From contig JAHALR010000007.1 of assembly GCA_018362895.1 (NCBI GenBank), forward strand, positions 44,696-108,695: DNA of 64,000 bases. The letters are read 5' to 3'. This stretch comes from Clostridium sp. (GTDB taxonomy: Bacteria > Cyanobacteriota > Vampirovibrionia > Gastranaerophilales > Gastranaerophilaceae). Below, one piece after another: positions 8,913 to 17,742 of this stretch (position 1 is its first letter; every line of letters begins with the position of its first letter). A program made the position numbers and the translations under genes. The notes beneath the pieces were generated by a model, which was given only the letters and a program-made list of their open reading frames with translations, did no database searches and was not told the DNA's origin.

Positions 8913-10754
8913 TTACTTTACAAAGATTTCCTCAAGATTGTGAGCAACACCGCCCAGCTCTGTCGGGAATATATTGCCGAATTTCTCTCTTATTGCAGTG
9001 ATTCTGATAGGAGAATATAAATATATAAGCGGTTTTTGGTCATAAACAAGCTGCTGATATTCTTCATAAAGGGATTTTCTTTTTTCAAAATCCAGCTCTA
9101 AAGAAGCACTGTCAAAAATTTCATTCAGTCTTTTCTCCCATGGAAACAAAACATTGTTTTCCCGGGGAGTTTTTCTCATATTAAATACATGCAAAGTACC
9201 ATTAGAATACCATACGTTTTTTCCTCCGTATGGTTCAAGAGGATTGCCTGTAAAGCCCATTATCACAGAATCAAAATCATTTGTATTAACAAGTTTATTC
9301 ACAAGAGTATTGAACTCAATTGGCTTAAAATTAACTGTAATCCCTAATTCCTCAAGGTCCTGCTTAACCATTACACCGATAGATTCACGCTCTGTGTTGC
9401 CTGCATTTGTAAACAAATCAAATTCAACTTTATGTCCGTTTTTGTCATAAAGTTTCTTATTTTTCCAATAGAATCCTGATTCAGAAAGCAGCTCCTTTGC
9501 CTTTTCAATATTTTGCGGATGACCTTTAGCTATTTTTTCGTTCAAATAAATTGAAGATAATGGCTCCGGTGTAAAAAGAGGAGCACCTACACCGCTTGCA
9601 ATATTAAAAACCATATTTTCTCTATCAAGAGCATAATCAACTGCACGCCTAAAATTCAAATCGCCAAACCATTTTTGTTTTATAGGGTCAACATAATATT
9701 TACCTTTGTCATTTTTTCTTGTATTCAAATTGAAAGATAAATACATTGTACCTGTATCCGGACCAAGATTGTATACCTTATAATCTGAGAAACGTTCTTT
9801 TTCTTTGAAAAGTGCAACATTTGTTCCCCTCAATCCGACAGTGTCAAGTTCCTTTGATTTAAATTTCAACAATTCATTGTTCAAATCTCCAACAATTAAA
9901 ATAATGTACTTATCAAGGTAAGGAAGTTTTTGCCCCTTTTCATCCATCATGTAATAATCAGGATTTCTTTCATAAACCAGTCTTTGTGCTGGTACATACT
10001 CTTTTAATCTAAAAGCACCGCTTGTAACCAGCTCCTTAGGTTTTATATTGGAACTCCAAAAAGAAGAAAAAGCACGTTTTCCCTGTTTTGTCACCGGTTC
10101 AAGAATATGCTTAGGAGCAATCGGAACAGAAACCTGTCTTAAAAAAGGAGAAAAGGGCTTTGGCGTAGTAAATTGAACAGTATATTTGTCAAGTTTTTCA
10201 ATTACCGGAAGCTTTCCATCAATATACATTGCATCTCTTGTGCTTGTATTACCAAAACCTCCAAAAATAATCGTATCCCACGTAAAAACAACATCATCTG
10301 CTGTAATTTCTTTTCCATCAGACCATTTTAGACCTTTACGCAATTCAAAGATATAAGATTTTTTGTCCGGTAAAACCTTAATTGTTTTTGCAAGTTTGGG
10401 TATAACTTCACCGGTATAAGCATCTGTTGTAACAAGACCGTCAAACATAATATCAGCAGCCTGAGAAGAAGTTGCATCCATTGAATTCCAAGAATTAAAA
10501 GTCTTCGGTCCTTCTCCGATAGTGCTTGTAACCAGAGTACCACCATATTTTCCGGAAGGAGATCTTGACATCAGATAATCAACCCCGTTGACAGTTTTCG
10601 TTTGCACAGGATATGGTGTGTAATTTTCATTAAAAAACTTATTTGAAACACCCGAATCAGCTTCTTTTTCAGGCACATCTTTCCTGATACAGCCCGCAAT
10701 TAGTAAGAATAGCACTATTAAAATAGAGAATATATAAACAATTTTTTTATTCAT
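8913..10754 (-). CDS. Peptide ABC transporter substrate-binding lipoprotein (SBP family 5)
   Basis: 613 aa. The N terminus is a lipoprotein signal: basic start, hydrophobic stretch and the lipobox LIAGC with the acylated cysteine at C22. The mature part has the family 5 (DppA/OppA-like) signature, including the segment beginning GLKWSDGKEITADDVVFTW and the RRAVDYALDRE motif. Such proteins deliver oligopeptides or other solutes to an ABC permease, but no permease or ATPase gene is adjacent, so it is an orphan here. It ends four bases from the convergent LysM gene, with no visible terminator between them. Substrate is unknown. Confidence 0.9.
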   Translation of the reverse strand: MNKKIVYIFSILIVLFLLIAGCIRKDVPEKEADSGVSNKFFNENYTPYPVQTKTVNGVDYLMSRSPSGKYGGTLVTSTIGEGPKTFNSWNSMDATSSQAADIMFDGLVTTDAYTGEVIPKLAKTIKVLPDKKSYIFELRKGLKWSDGKEITADDVVFTWDTIIFGGFGNTSTRDAMYIDGKLPVIEKLDKYTVQFTTPKPFSPFLRQVSVPIAPKHILEPVTKQGKRAFSSFWSSNIKPKELVTSGAFRLKEYVPAQRLVYERNPDYYMMDEKGQKLPYLDKYIILIVGDLNNELLKFKSKELDTVGLRGTNVALFKEKERFSDYKVYNLGPDTGTMYLSFNLNTRKNDKGKYYVDPIKQKWFGDLNFRRAVDYALDRENMVFNIASGVGAPLFTPEPLSSIYLNEKIAKGHPQNIEKAKELLSESGFYWKNKKLYDKNGHKVEFDLFTNAGNTERESIGVMVKQDLEELGITVNFKPIEFNTLVNKLVNTNDFDSVIMGFTGNPLEPYGGKNVWYSNGTLHVFNMRKTPRENNVLFPWEKRLNEIFDSASLELDFEKRKSLYEEYQQLVYDQKPLIYLYSPIRITAIREKFGNIFPTELGGVAHNLEEIFVK

Positions 10755-10809
10755 ATGATTAATTTAGCACAAATTTTAATAAATTTTGTATTGCTCATAT
10801 GTATATGAT

Positions 10810-12429
10810 TTAACAGAATTTCAACTGTTCTTTAGCATGTTCAATCGCCATCATTTCAGTATAAAAAACTGATTTTTCACCAATTTGGCTGACAATACAG
10901 TGATCTTTTAATTGAGCAAGAACTTTTTCATTCTTTATCACCAGAATAATTGCTATGTTTTGTGACTGAAGACGAAGAATAATATCCTCCAAAGCAAATA
11001 TCGCAGATATGTCTAACAAATCATCCGATTCATAGTTCAAAATTAAAATCTCAGTACCCAACAGTTCATCAAATTTTGAAATCAACTGGGTTGCAGAACC
11101 AAAAAAGAATTGTCCGGAAATATGCACAACACGAATTTTGTGTTTGTAATCTCTTTCAAGAATTCTCTCAAGCTCCATAATTTCCGTATCATATACAGAT
11201 TTGTGCACAAGTTCAGCTTTGTCCGCAACCCTCTTGGCATACAACAAAGCCGCCAGAGTGATTCCTGCTCCAACAGCAAAAATAAGATTGTAAAAAACCG
11301 TAAGCAAAAATACCAGAAACAGAACGTAAAGGTCATCTTTCGGTGCATATTTTAACACCTTCAAAAGTTTTACATCTATTATGTCATATCCTATCTTCAT
11401 CAAAATTGCAGCAAGAACGGCCAGAGGAATTTGAGCAACAAAACCTGAACACTTAAACAAAAGAATAATGAGCAAAACAGGATTAATCACAGCACACATT
11501 TTTGTCGATGCACCTGCATTCAAAGCAGCTACACTTCTCATAGTCGCAGCTGAACCGCCTAATGAACCGGTCAGAGCACACATAAAGTTGCCAATCCCCT
11601 GCGCAGCAAGAAGTCTTTTAGGACTGTGGCGTGTTTTTGTCAAAGAGTCTGACACAAGTCCGGTCAGCATACTTTCTGCTGAAAAAACAACAGCCAGAGT
11701 AAACGCATACGGCAAATAGGTAATTATATGATGTATATCCGTATCAGGTTTTATTATTGAAGGAAAAGAAACCGAAAGTTCTGAAATTCTATCAAGATGA
11801 AGTCCGAGTTTTATAGAAATTATTGTACCTATTATAAGAGCCAGAACCTGTGAAGGAACAAATCTGTTAATAATCTTAGGTGTAAAAAATGCAACAATCA
11901 ACGTAATTATGCCGATGAAAACTGCATCATGATTCAAAGAAGCAAGACTCTTATGAATAGACATTACTGTTGTAACAGTTGAAGACATTGCAGGATGCCC
12001 CATAAGAGGATTAAGCTGTAAAATAATAATAATTACGCCAACACCATTCATAAAGCCTGATATAACAGGATATGGAACATATTTTACCATAGAAGGAAGA
12101 TTGGTAAGTGAAGCAATCAACTGTAAAACCGCAGCAATTAACATAATAGTAACGGCAGCACCAATATCATTTCTCAAAGCCAGCATCATCGAAGCCACAA
12201 CAATTGCAACAGGACCTGTTGTTCCTGAAATAAGAGGAGTTTTTGTACCTAATATCCCTGCCACAAAACATAAAATAATTGCGCCCCATAAACCGGCCCC
12301 GGCCCCAAACCCCGTAGCCACGCCAAAGGCAAGTGCCTGAGGCAATGTAATTATTGCAGAATTAATTCCTCCAAAAACATCTCCCGCAAAAATATTGAGC
12401 TTTGTTTTTATTGTTTCCATAAAACTCAT
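10810..12429 (-). CDS. SulP family anion transporter, BicA-like
   Basis: 539 aa with about 10-14 membrane segments and a C-terminal STAS domain (about residues 430-530). The N-terminal part, with GDVFGGINSAIITLPQALAF followed by a GAGLWGA motif and LISGTTGP, closely follows the pattern I know from the cyanobacterial Na+/bicarbonate transporter BicA rather than from sulfate permeases. This resemblance is from memory, not alignment. No carbonic anhydrase or sulfate-assimilation gene is nearby. The substrate is therefore open (bicarbonate, sulfate or another anion). The Met at residue 4 is an alternative start. It is divergent from glgA, with an inverted repeat between them. Confidence 0.88.
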   Translation of the reverse strand: MSFMETIKTKLNIFAGDVFGGINSAIITLPQALAFGVATGFGAGAGLWGAIILCFVAGILGTKTPLISGTTGPVAIVVASMMLALRNDIGAAVTIMLIAAVLQLIASLTNLPSMVKYVPYPVISGFMNGVGVIIIILQLNPLMGHPAMSSTVTTVMSIHKSLASLNHDAVFIGIITLIVAFFTPKIINRFVPSQVLALIIGTIISIKLGLHLDRISELSVSFPSIIKPDTDIHHIITYLPYAFTLAVVFSAESMLTGLVSDSLTKTRHSPKRLLAAQGIGNFMCALTGSLGGSAATMRSVAALNAGASTKMCAVINPVLLIILLFKCSGFVAQIPLAVLAAILMKIGYDIIDVKLLKVLKYAPKDDLYVLFLVFLLTVFYNLIFAVGAGITLAALLYAKRVADKAELVHKSVYDTEIMELERILERDYKHKIRVVHISGQFFFGSATQLISKFDELLGTEILILNYESDDLLDISAIFALEDIILRLQSQNIAIILVIKNEKVLAQLKDHCIVSQIGEKSVFYTEMMAIEHAKEQLKFC

Positions 12430-12469
12430 AGAACAATTTTATCACACAACATTCTTCTCAATTATTAAC

Positions 12470-12499
12470 TTTTGTTTAAATACTTACATTTAAACAAAA
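12470..12499. promoter_or_regulatory. Perfect 12-bp inverted repeat between divergent genes
   Basis: TTTTGTTTAAAT (12470-12481) and ATTTAAACAAAA (12488-12499) are perfect complements separated by six bases. The site lies 40 bases upstream of the SulP gene and about 180 before glgA, so it could be an operator for one or both, or a weak hairpin. Confidence 0.5.
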
Positions 12500-12681
12500 A
12501 TTATGTTAACATCATTTCGGAATCTGCATCAATGGTGTATATTAGACACCTGACCAGTATTAATATTTGTAACATTTGAGTTATTTTTATAACAACAAAT
12601 AACAAATTATTTCTTTATGAGCATTATTGCAATTAAACTGCGTATATTCATAGCTAAAAACATATTAAAAGGGAAATGACT

Positions 12682-15114
12682 ATGGCATCAGTCAATCGAG
12701 TATCACTGGTAAATTTGGACAATCAAAAACAACTAAGAAGCAGCAAACAGAAAGCAAAAAGCAACGTAATCCAATTAAACGCATCAAACCCTCATTTGCT
12801 TGAAAATGTTCTCTCATTAATGGCAGCACAAAACAGAGCAATGATATCTTTTGGTCACGCACCGACTCAGCACGGAACAAAGACAAAAGAATTTGTACCT
12901 GTAATCCCAATGGCTCAAACTCTCGTCAGACCTTATGATCAGGATTTTGATGTAAATGCTTTTGCTCCGACTATCTCAAATTATTGTAAAGATAAAATCC
13001 TTAATGAAGCATCTGTTCGTATAAACGGTGAACGTCCTTGGCCCAAAATAGATAACATCAACGCATGGATGGTTACAGCTGAAACCGCAGAATTTAAGTC
13101 CGACGGCGGACTAGGTCAGGTAGCCGCTGATCTGCCCAACAGTTTCAACAAAAAATTCAAAGACGACCCCTCCAATGAGATGACAAACATCACTCCGATG
13201 TATGTAAATGGAGATAATTACAGACTCGAAGAAACTCCTGATGGAAAATATATCTACCATTACGGAAGAAAAGACAAACCCAAACAAAAAGAAATGCAGT
13301 ATATTGGAAGAATCAATGTACCTGTTTACAATGCAGAACACAACTCCAGACTCAATGACACAGATGTAAGAATATTCACCTGTTTGATGAATGATGATGA
13401 AAAGTCAAAAGCAATAACAAAGCCTACCCGTTACGTATTTTTAGAAATTCCTCATGCCGGAACTGATGCAAATGGGAAAGAAACTACCTTCAAACAGTTC
13501 TTCAACATACTCGACAACAACAGCCATTCCAGCAATCATAACACACCATATGCGACAAATGACACTTCTGACAGCGTTTACAGAATGGCATTTTTCTCAA
13601 AAGGTGTCTATGAACTGATGAAAAGCATAAAAGAAGGTGACTTTAAAGAACTCAAAGCACCAAACGCAGTACTTTTGAATGATTGGCAGTCAGGCTCGCT
13701 TGCAGCAATGATGCACTATACAGCAAATGCAGAAGCTGACACGGGTGTAATTTCAAAAAACACAGGAAGATATTTTGATGAAATACCAACAATCTACATA
13801 GCACACAACTGTGAACATCAGGGAGCAACAAACGGTAATGATGAAAACAGAACTAACATCTTTGGAACTCTTTTTGGCAGCTATGGTGTAGATATCATCC
13901 CAAGAGCAAAAAGCTGGGATAACGCATTCAAAGAAGACCGATGCTCTTTGATGAGATATTACGATTTTAACTCCGCCAAAACGGGTATGACACTTGTTGA
14001 CCGTGTAGTTCCTGTATCAGAATATTATGCTGAAGAATTGATACATTCAAATGAAAAAGCCAGAGGCTTAATGCATCTGATGAAAGCACGCAAATTTGGC
14101 CCCGGAAATACATTAACACCTATTACAAACGGCTATTCTAAATCAATGATTGTTCCAAACAAAAGCAATATGGATCAATTAACAAACAGAACAATCGATG
14201 ATTTTACTTTACAGCCCGCATACATAGAAAAACTCAAGTCTCAAGGTATTAATGTTCCACCTATGGATTTTAGCAACTTTAAGCTGTTACCTTTTGATGA
14301 CGGAAATATGCAAAACAAAATCAAAAACAAAAATATGACAATGGATCTTTTCAAACAGCTTATTCAAAGGGAAAGAATGCTTCCATATAAAGAAGAAAGC
14401 GGTTCAAGACTCTATATGATGTACGGAGCTGATAAAACAGAAATCTCTGAAACAGACTTCAGTAATACACCTGTCATTGCATACTCAGGAAGGGTAGATT
14501 ATCAAAAAGGTCTTGATACCATTTTAAAAGAAGCACTTTGGAAGTTTGCTGAACATAACAAAAAGACCCCACCGGAAAAACTCCCTATATTCATTATCGG
14601 AGGAAGTATCTCTAACAAGTCTACATATGATGAGCTTAAAAACTTGAAAGATTATATGACTAAATTCTATCCAAATGTAGGCAAGAGAATAATTCTGATA
14701 AATGGTTATCTGAACACAAATCTTGTTGCTTCTGCATCAGATCTGTTCCTTGTTCCTTCTGTATTCGAGCCTTGCGGCTTAACTCAGATGGAAGCAATGG
14801 CAAAAGGTTCACTTCCTATTGCTACATCAACAGGAGGTCTGGTTAACACTATTCAAGATGGAAAAGACGGTTTCAGAACAAAAGCCTTCTTTGATGAAAC
14901 AGGTGACAAAAACCTCATCTACGGCGGCGGTTTTGACAACAACTATGATGCCTATTGCGACGCTCTCGAACGAGGTCTTGATAAATTTTACAACAATCAT
15001 GATGGTTTCGAAGAAATGCAACAGCAAGCACTCAAAAATGACTTTAGCTGGGATGTTCCTGGAGGGGCTCTTGACAAGTATATTAAACTCATCAAAACCG
15101 GTCAAACAAATTAA
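12682..15114 (+). CDS. glgA: Glycogen/starch synthase (GT5) with long N-terminal extension
   Basis: Transfers glucose from ADP- or UDP-glucose to an alpha-1,4-glucan. The GT5 catalytic core starts near residue 125 after an Asn/Gln-rich extension that includes SFGH. The usual KTGGL nucleotide-sugar loop reads KSDGGLGQV (139-147), so the lysine sits one position early. The C-terminal lobe has the SGRVDYQKGLD segment and the donor-site E-x7-E (E696, E704) in FEPCGLTQME. At 810 aa it is much longer than the usual 480-500 because of the extension and internal insertions. I use the ATG at 12682, eight bases after AAAAGGG; an ATG at 12676 is also possible. A terminator follows. Confidence 0.9.
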   Translation: MASVNRVSLVNLDNQKQLRSSKQKAKSNVIQLNASNPHLLENVLSLMAAQNRAMISFGHAPTQHGTKTKEFVPVIPMAQTLVRPYDQDFDVNAFAPTISNYCKDKILNEASVRINGERPWPKIDNINAWMVTAETAEFKSDGGLGQVAADLPNSFNKKFKDDPSNEMTNITPMYVNGDNYRLEETPDGKYIYHYGRKDKPKQKEMQYIGRINVPVYNAEHNSRLNDTDVRIFTCLMNDDEKSKAITKPTRYVFLEIPHAGTDANGKETTFKQFFNILDNNSHSSNHNTPYATNDTSDSVYRMAFFSKGVYELMKSIKEGDFKELKAPNAVLLNDWQSGSLAAMMHYTANAEADTGVISKNTGRYFDEIPTIYIAHNCEHQGATNGNDENRTNIFGTLFGSYGVDIIPRAKSWDNAFKEDRCSLMRYYDFNSAKTGMTLVDRVVPVSEYYAEELIHSNEKARGLMHLMKARKFGPGNTLTPITNGYSKSMIVPNKSNMDQLTNRTIDDFTLQPAYIEKLKSQGINVPPMDFSNFKLLPFDDGNMQNKIKNKNMTMDLFKQLIQRERMLPYKEESGSRLYMMYGADKTEISETDFSNTPVIAYSGRVDYQKGLDTILKEALWKFAEHNKKTPPEKLPIFIIGGSISNKSTYDELKNLKDYMTKFYPNVGKRIILINGYLNTNLVASASDLFLVPSVFEPCGLTQMEAMAKGSLPIATSTGGLVNTIQDGKDGFRTKAFFDETGDKNLIYGGGFDNNYDAYCDALERGLDKFYNNHDGFEEMQQQALKNDFSWDVPGGALDKYIKLIKTGQTN

Positions 15115-15120
15115 AACTAA

Positions 15121-15150
15121 AAAAAGAGGGATGATAACATCCCTCTTTTT
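15121..15150. terminator. Bidirectional intrinsic terminator
   Basis: AAAAAGAGGGAT (15121-15132) pairs perfectly with ATCCCTCTTTTT (15139-15150) around a 6-base loop, with T-runs on both strands. It separates the convergent glgA and the gene ending at 15152. Confidence 0.92.
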
Positions 15151-15151
15151 T

Positions 15152-16612
15152 TTAAACTCTATCTAATATTTCGAGATTATAACCGCTAGCGATTTCTTCT
15201 CTTGCTACAACCTTTACATTAGGAATAAGTTGTGACAACACCACACTCATAACCTGTCTTATTTCAATAGGGACAACAACAACTATTTCATTCAAATCAA
15301 TCCCCTGTTTTTCAATTGATTTATATATATTATTAACTACAACTTTCATTTTAGTATTATCAATTCTGATAACCTGACTTTTTCCTGAAATTTTTGACTG
15401 CATATATTTCAAAGATTCGGAAGAAAGTTCAAAAGCCTGAATCAGGTTATTTTCATTTGCTATACTTTTTGAAATTTGTCTGGATAAAGAATGTCTGACT
15501 CTGCTTAAAAGATCTTCTTTTGTTTCTTCATCAGCAAAATCATTTATTTTCTCAAAGATATAAATAATATCTTTTATGGAGACTTTTTCTTTAATCAAAC
15601 TGGTCAATATATATTTAAGTTCTGCAATAGAAACAAAATCTGGAATAATATTTTCTATCAAATACAAATTATCTTCACTAACAATTTCGATATACCTGTT
15701 AATATCATTATAGTCAAAGATTTCTTCTACATTTTTAATGCATACAAATTCAAGAATTCTTGCTATAACCTGAGCGGCATCAAACCCTTTAACCCAAAAA
15801 TCTTTTGTTTTATCTTTTGGAATCCACAAAATCTGTTTTCCCCAAATTGGGTCAATATCTTTTATTGCATCTTTAGGGGTTTTACTGAGATTCAGGTCAT
15901 CTTTAAAAAAGCAATAATAACCGTTGTAAACAACACCTTTAGCCGCGCATACGCCTCTTACATCTATTTCGAATTCATTTGCCTGTAAAGTTTCATCATT
16001 TTCAAATTTAATTCTCGGAATAATATAGCCCAAACCGTCAGCCAAATTCTGACGAACTTTTACGGTCTGAGCCACAAGATTGGCCTCCATGTCAGGGTTA
16101 ACAAGCTCAATATTTTCTTCACTAAGCTTAATTTTAATTTTATCTTCGCCGATTTTATCAACCATAATGTCAGGAGATATTATTGTCTGAAGCTGTTTTT
16201 TCAGCTCTTTCAACTCTTCAATATTTTTGAACATTTCATTGTTCAACTCTTGGCGTTGTGTTTCGTTTGTTTCATCAATCAAAGATTTTATATTATTTAT
16301 TTTCTTTCTTATATCTTTAATTTTTGCCTGAACTTCCACACACTGTTCATAGGGTTCATTCTGTGAAGAAATCATTTTGTGCATTTGGGTTTTATATCCA
16401 AAAACATCATCAATGTCTTCCTCAGAAGCTTCATCCTCAATTGATTCTCTAACAAAAATGCAATTGTAGATATAGCCTTCGTCACCTTCAGCTTCATGCA
16501 TGGTATAAATTTCCCACCCCAGAGACGACATCTCATTAAGCAGAGATTCAAGCTGAAAGGAATCATCAGTCGGAACTGATTTTATACAATACTGCATTCT
16601 TGTTGGTTTCAT
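15152..16612 (-). CDS. Soluble protein with an FlhA/SctV cytoplasmic-domain-like C-terminal part
   Basis: 486 aa, no membrane segment. Residues 1-55 look like a small DUF4177-type domain (LGWEIYTM...YIYNCIFVRE). Residues 85-145 are a predicted coiled coil. From about 165 to the end the sequence follows the cytoplasmic domain of FlhA/FHIPEP export-gate proteins: VRQNLADGLGYIIPRIKF, DPIWGKQILWIPK, a VKGFDAAQVIARILEFV helix, PDFVSIAELKYILTSLIKEK, and the terminal (I/V)RQVMSVVLSQLIPNVKVVA...EI segment. In FlhA this domain docks export chaperones and cargo, but here the eight-helix membrane half is missing and no export gene is nearby. It follows the RicT-like gene by 40 bases on the same strand, so the two are probably an operon. 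Confidence 0.75.
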   Translation of the reverse strand: MKPTRMQYCIKSVPTDDSFQLESLLNEMSSLGWEIYTMHEAEGDEGYIYNCIFVRESIEDEASEEDIDDVFGYKTQMHKMISSQNEPYEQCVEVQAKIKDIRKKINNIKSLIDETNETQRQELNNEMFKNIEELKELKKQLQTIISPDIMVDKIGEDKIKIKLSEENIELVNPDMEANLVAQTVKVRQNLADGLGYIIPRIKFENDETLQANEFEIDVRGVCAAKGVVYNGYYCFFKDDLNLSKTPKDAIKDIDPIWGKQILWIPKDKTKDFWVKGFDAAQVIARILEFVCIKNVEEIFDYNDINRYIEIVSEDNLYLIENIIPDFVSIAELKYILTSLIKEKVSIKDIIYIFEKINDFADEETKEDLLSRVRHSLSRQISKSIANENNLIQAFELSSESLKYMQSKISGKSQVIRIDNTKMKVVVNNIYKSIEKQGIDLNEIVVVVPIEIRQVMSVVLSQLIPNVKVVAREEIASGYNLEILDRV

Positions 16613-16652
16613 ACTTTTACTATTCCCACATAAACTATTAAACTAAACGAAA

Positions 16653-17576
16653 TTATACGTTGCCGGTCGAACTGTTCCTGTCATCTTCCAGCTGTTTTAT
16701 GTCTACATTATATTCGGGCTGTTCCTGATAAACAGCTGTATCTTGTATATCTATTTCGATATTAACATCTCCGTCAACCATTTCAATTTCATCTTTTTTG
16801 TAATTTTTAATTTTCCCGTCTTCTGTTTTTACGGAAATTTCATTACTGAGAAAATGCAAATAACAAACTCTGCCCAAACCGTCAGGAGTCATTACGCCCG
16901 AACCAATAGGAGGCATATCTTTAGCCGCATCTATGTAGTTTTTATATTCATAATTTAAGCAGCAAAGCAGTCTTCCGCAGGTACCTGAAATTTTTCCCGG
17001 TGTAATAGGCATTCCCTGATCTTTTGCAAGCTTAATATTTATAGAATCAAATTTTCTCAAAAAAGTACAACAGCAAAAAGGTCTTCCACACAAACCGTTC
17101 CCTTGAAGCAGAGAAGTCTCATCTCTTACACCTATATGACGAAGATCTATTCTTACCCGTTTAAAAACCTGGGTCAAATCTTTAAGTAAACCTCTGAAAT
17201 CAACTCTTTCCGGCGCAGTATAATAAAACGTAACTTTTCTTTTATCAAATGTATATTTTGTCTGGACAAGATTCATGTTCAAATTATGTTGAGCAACAAG
17301 TTCTTTGCAGGTTTTGAAGGCTTCTTCTTCGGCAAACTTCAATTCTTCAAGCATCTCCATATCCTTTTGAGAAAGAACCCTAACAAGAGGAACAGATTCA
17401 GGCATATTTTTTTCCCACGCACGGGCTATTGAAGAATTCACGGCAAAAACTTTTGCAACTTCTTCACCTTTTTCAGTCCTTATAAGAACAAGCTGTCCGT
17501 GTTCTACATGAGCTGACTCAGGAACATCCAGAGGATGAAAAACATTCTTTATTAAATTTACTGCGTACTTTATCAT
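16653..17576 (-). CDS. ricT: PSP1 domain protein (RicT/YaaT-like)
   Basis: 307 aa. The PSP1 domain covers about residues 60-145, followed by the cysteine-rich segment GLCGRPFCCCTFLRKF and GTCGRLLCCLNYEY that is typical of the YaaT/RicT branch. In Bacillus RicT joins RicA and RicF in a complex with iron-sulfur clusters affecting RNase Y processing and developmental choices; whether that role holds here is unknown. The tail after residue 265 is acidic and variable. The ATG at 17576 begins MIKYAVNLIK. It is first in a likely two-gene operon with the FlhA-C-like protein and is divergent from aspS. Confidence 0.9.
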   Translation of the reverse strand: MIKYAVNLIKNVFHPLDVPESAHVEHGQLVLIRTEKGEEVAKVFAVNSSIARAWEKNMPESVPLVRVLSQKDMEMLEELKFAEEEAFKTCKELVAQHNLNMNLVQTKYTFDKRKVTFYYTAPERVDFRGLLKDLTQVFKRVRIDLRHIGVRDETSLLQGNGLCGRPFCCCTFLRKFDSINIKLAKDQGMPITPGKISGTCGRLLCCLNYEYKNYIDAAKDMPPIGSGVMTPDGLGRVCYLHFLSNEISVKTEDGKIKNYKKDEIEMVDGDVNIEIDIQDTAVYQEQPEYNVDIKQLEDDRNSSTGNV

Positions 17577-17742
17577 AATCTAATTAAATCCCAAAATATA
17601 TTAATGGTATTTTATCATAAAAATTGATTTTTTTATAAGATTTCAACACTTTTAGGAATTCTGTAAACTATAAAATTGATTATTAGCTTTGTTTGTAATA
17701 AATTTATAGTACGAAACATTACGAAGGATAGGGAATATAAAA

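Noticed and set aside
12617..12679. A 20-codon cationic ORF overlapping the glgA start
   Set aside because: No Shine-Dalgarno sequence and a composition expected in AT-rich leader; could be tested by ribosome profiling but is not supported enough to call.
17577..17742. Possible T-box leader before aspS
   Set aside because: No T-box consensus, no terminator hairpin and no specifier-loop structure seen; only AT-rich promoter-like sequence.
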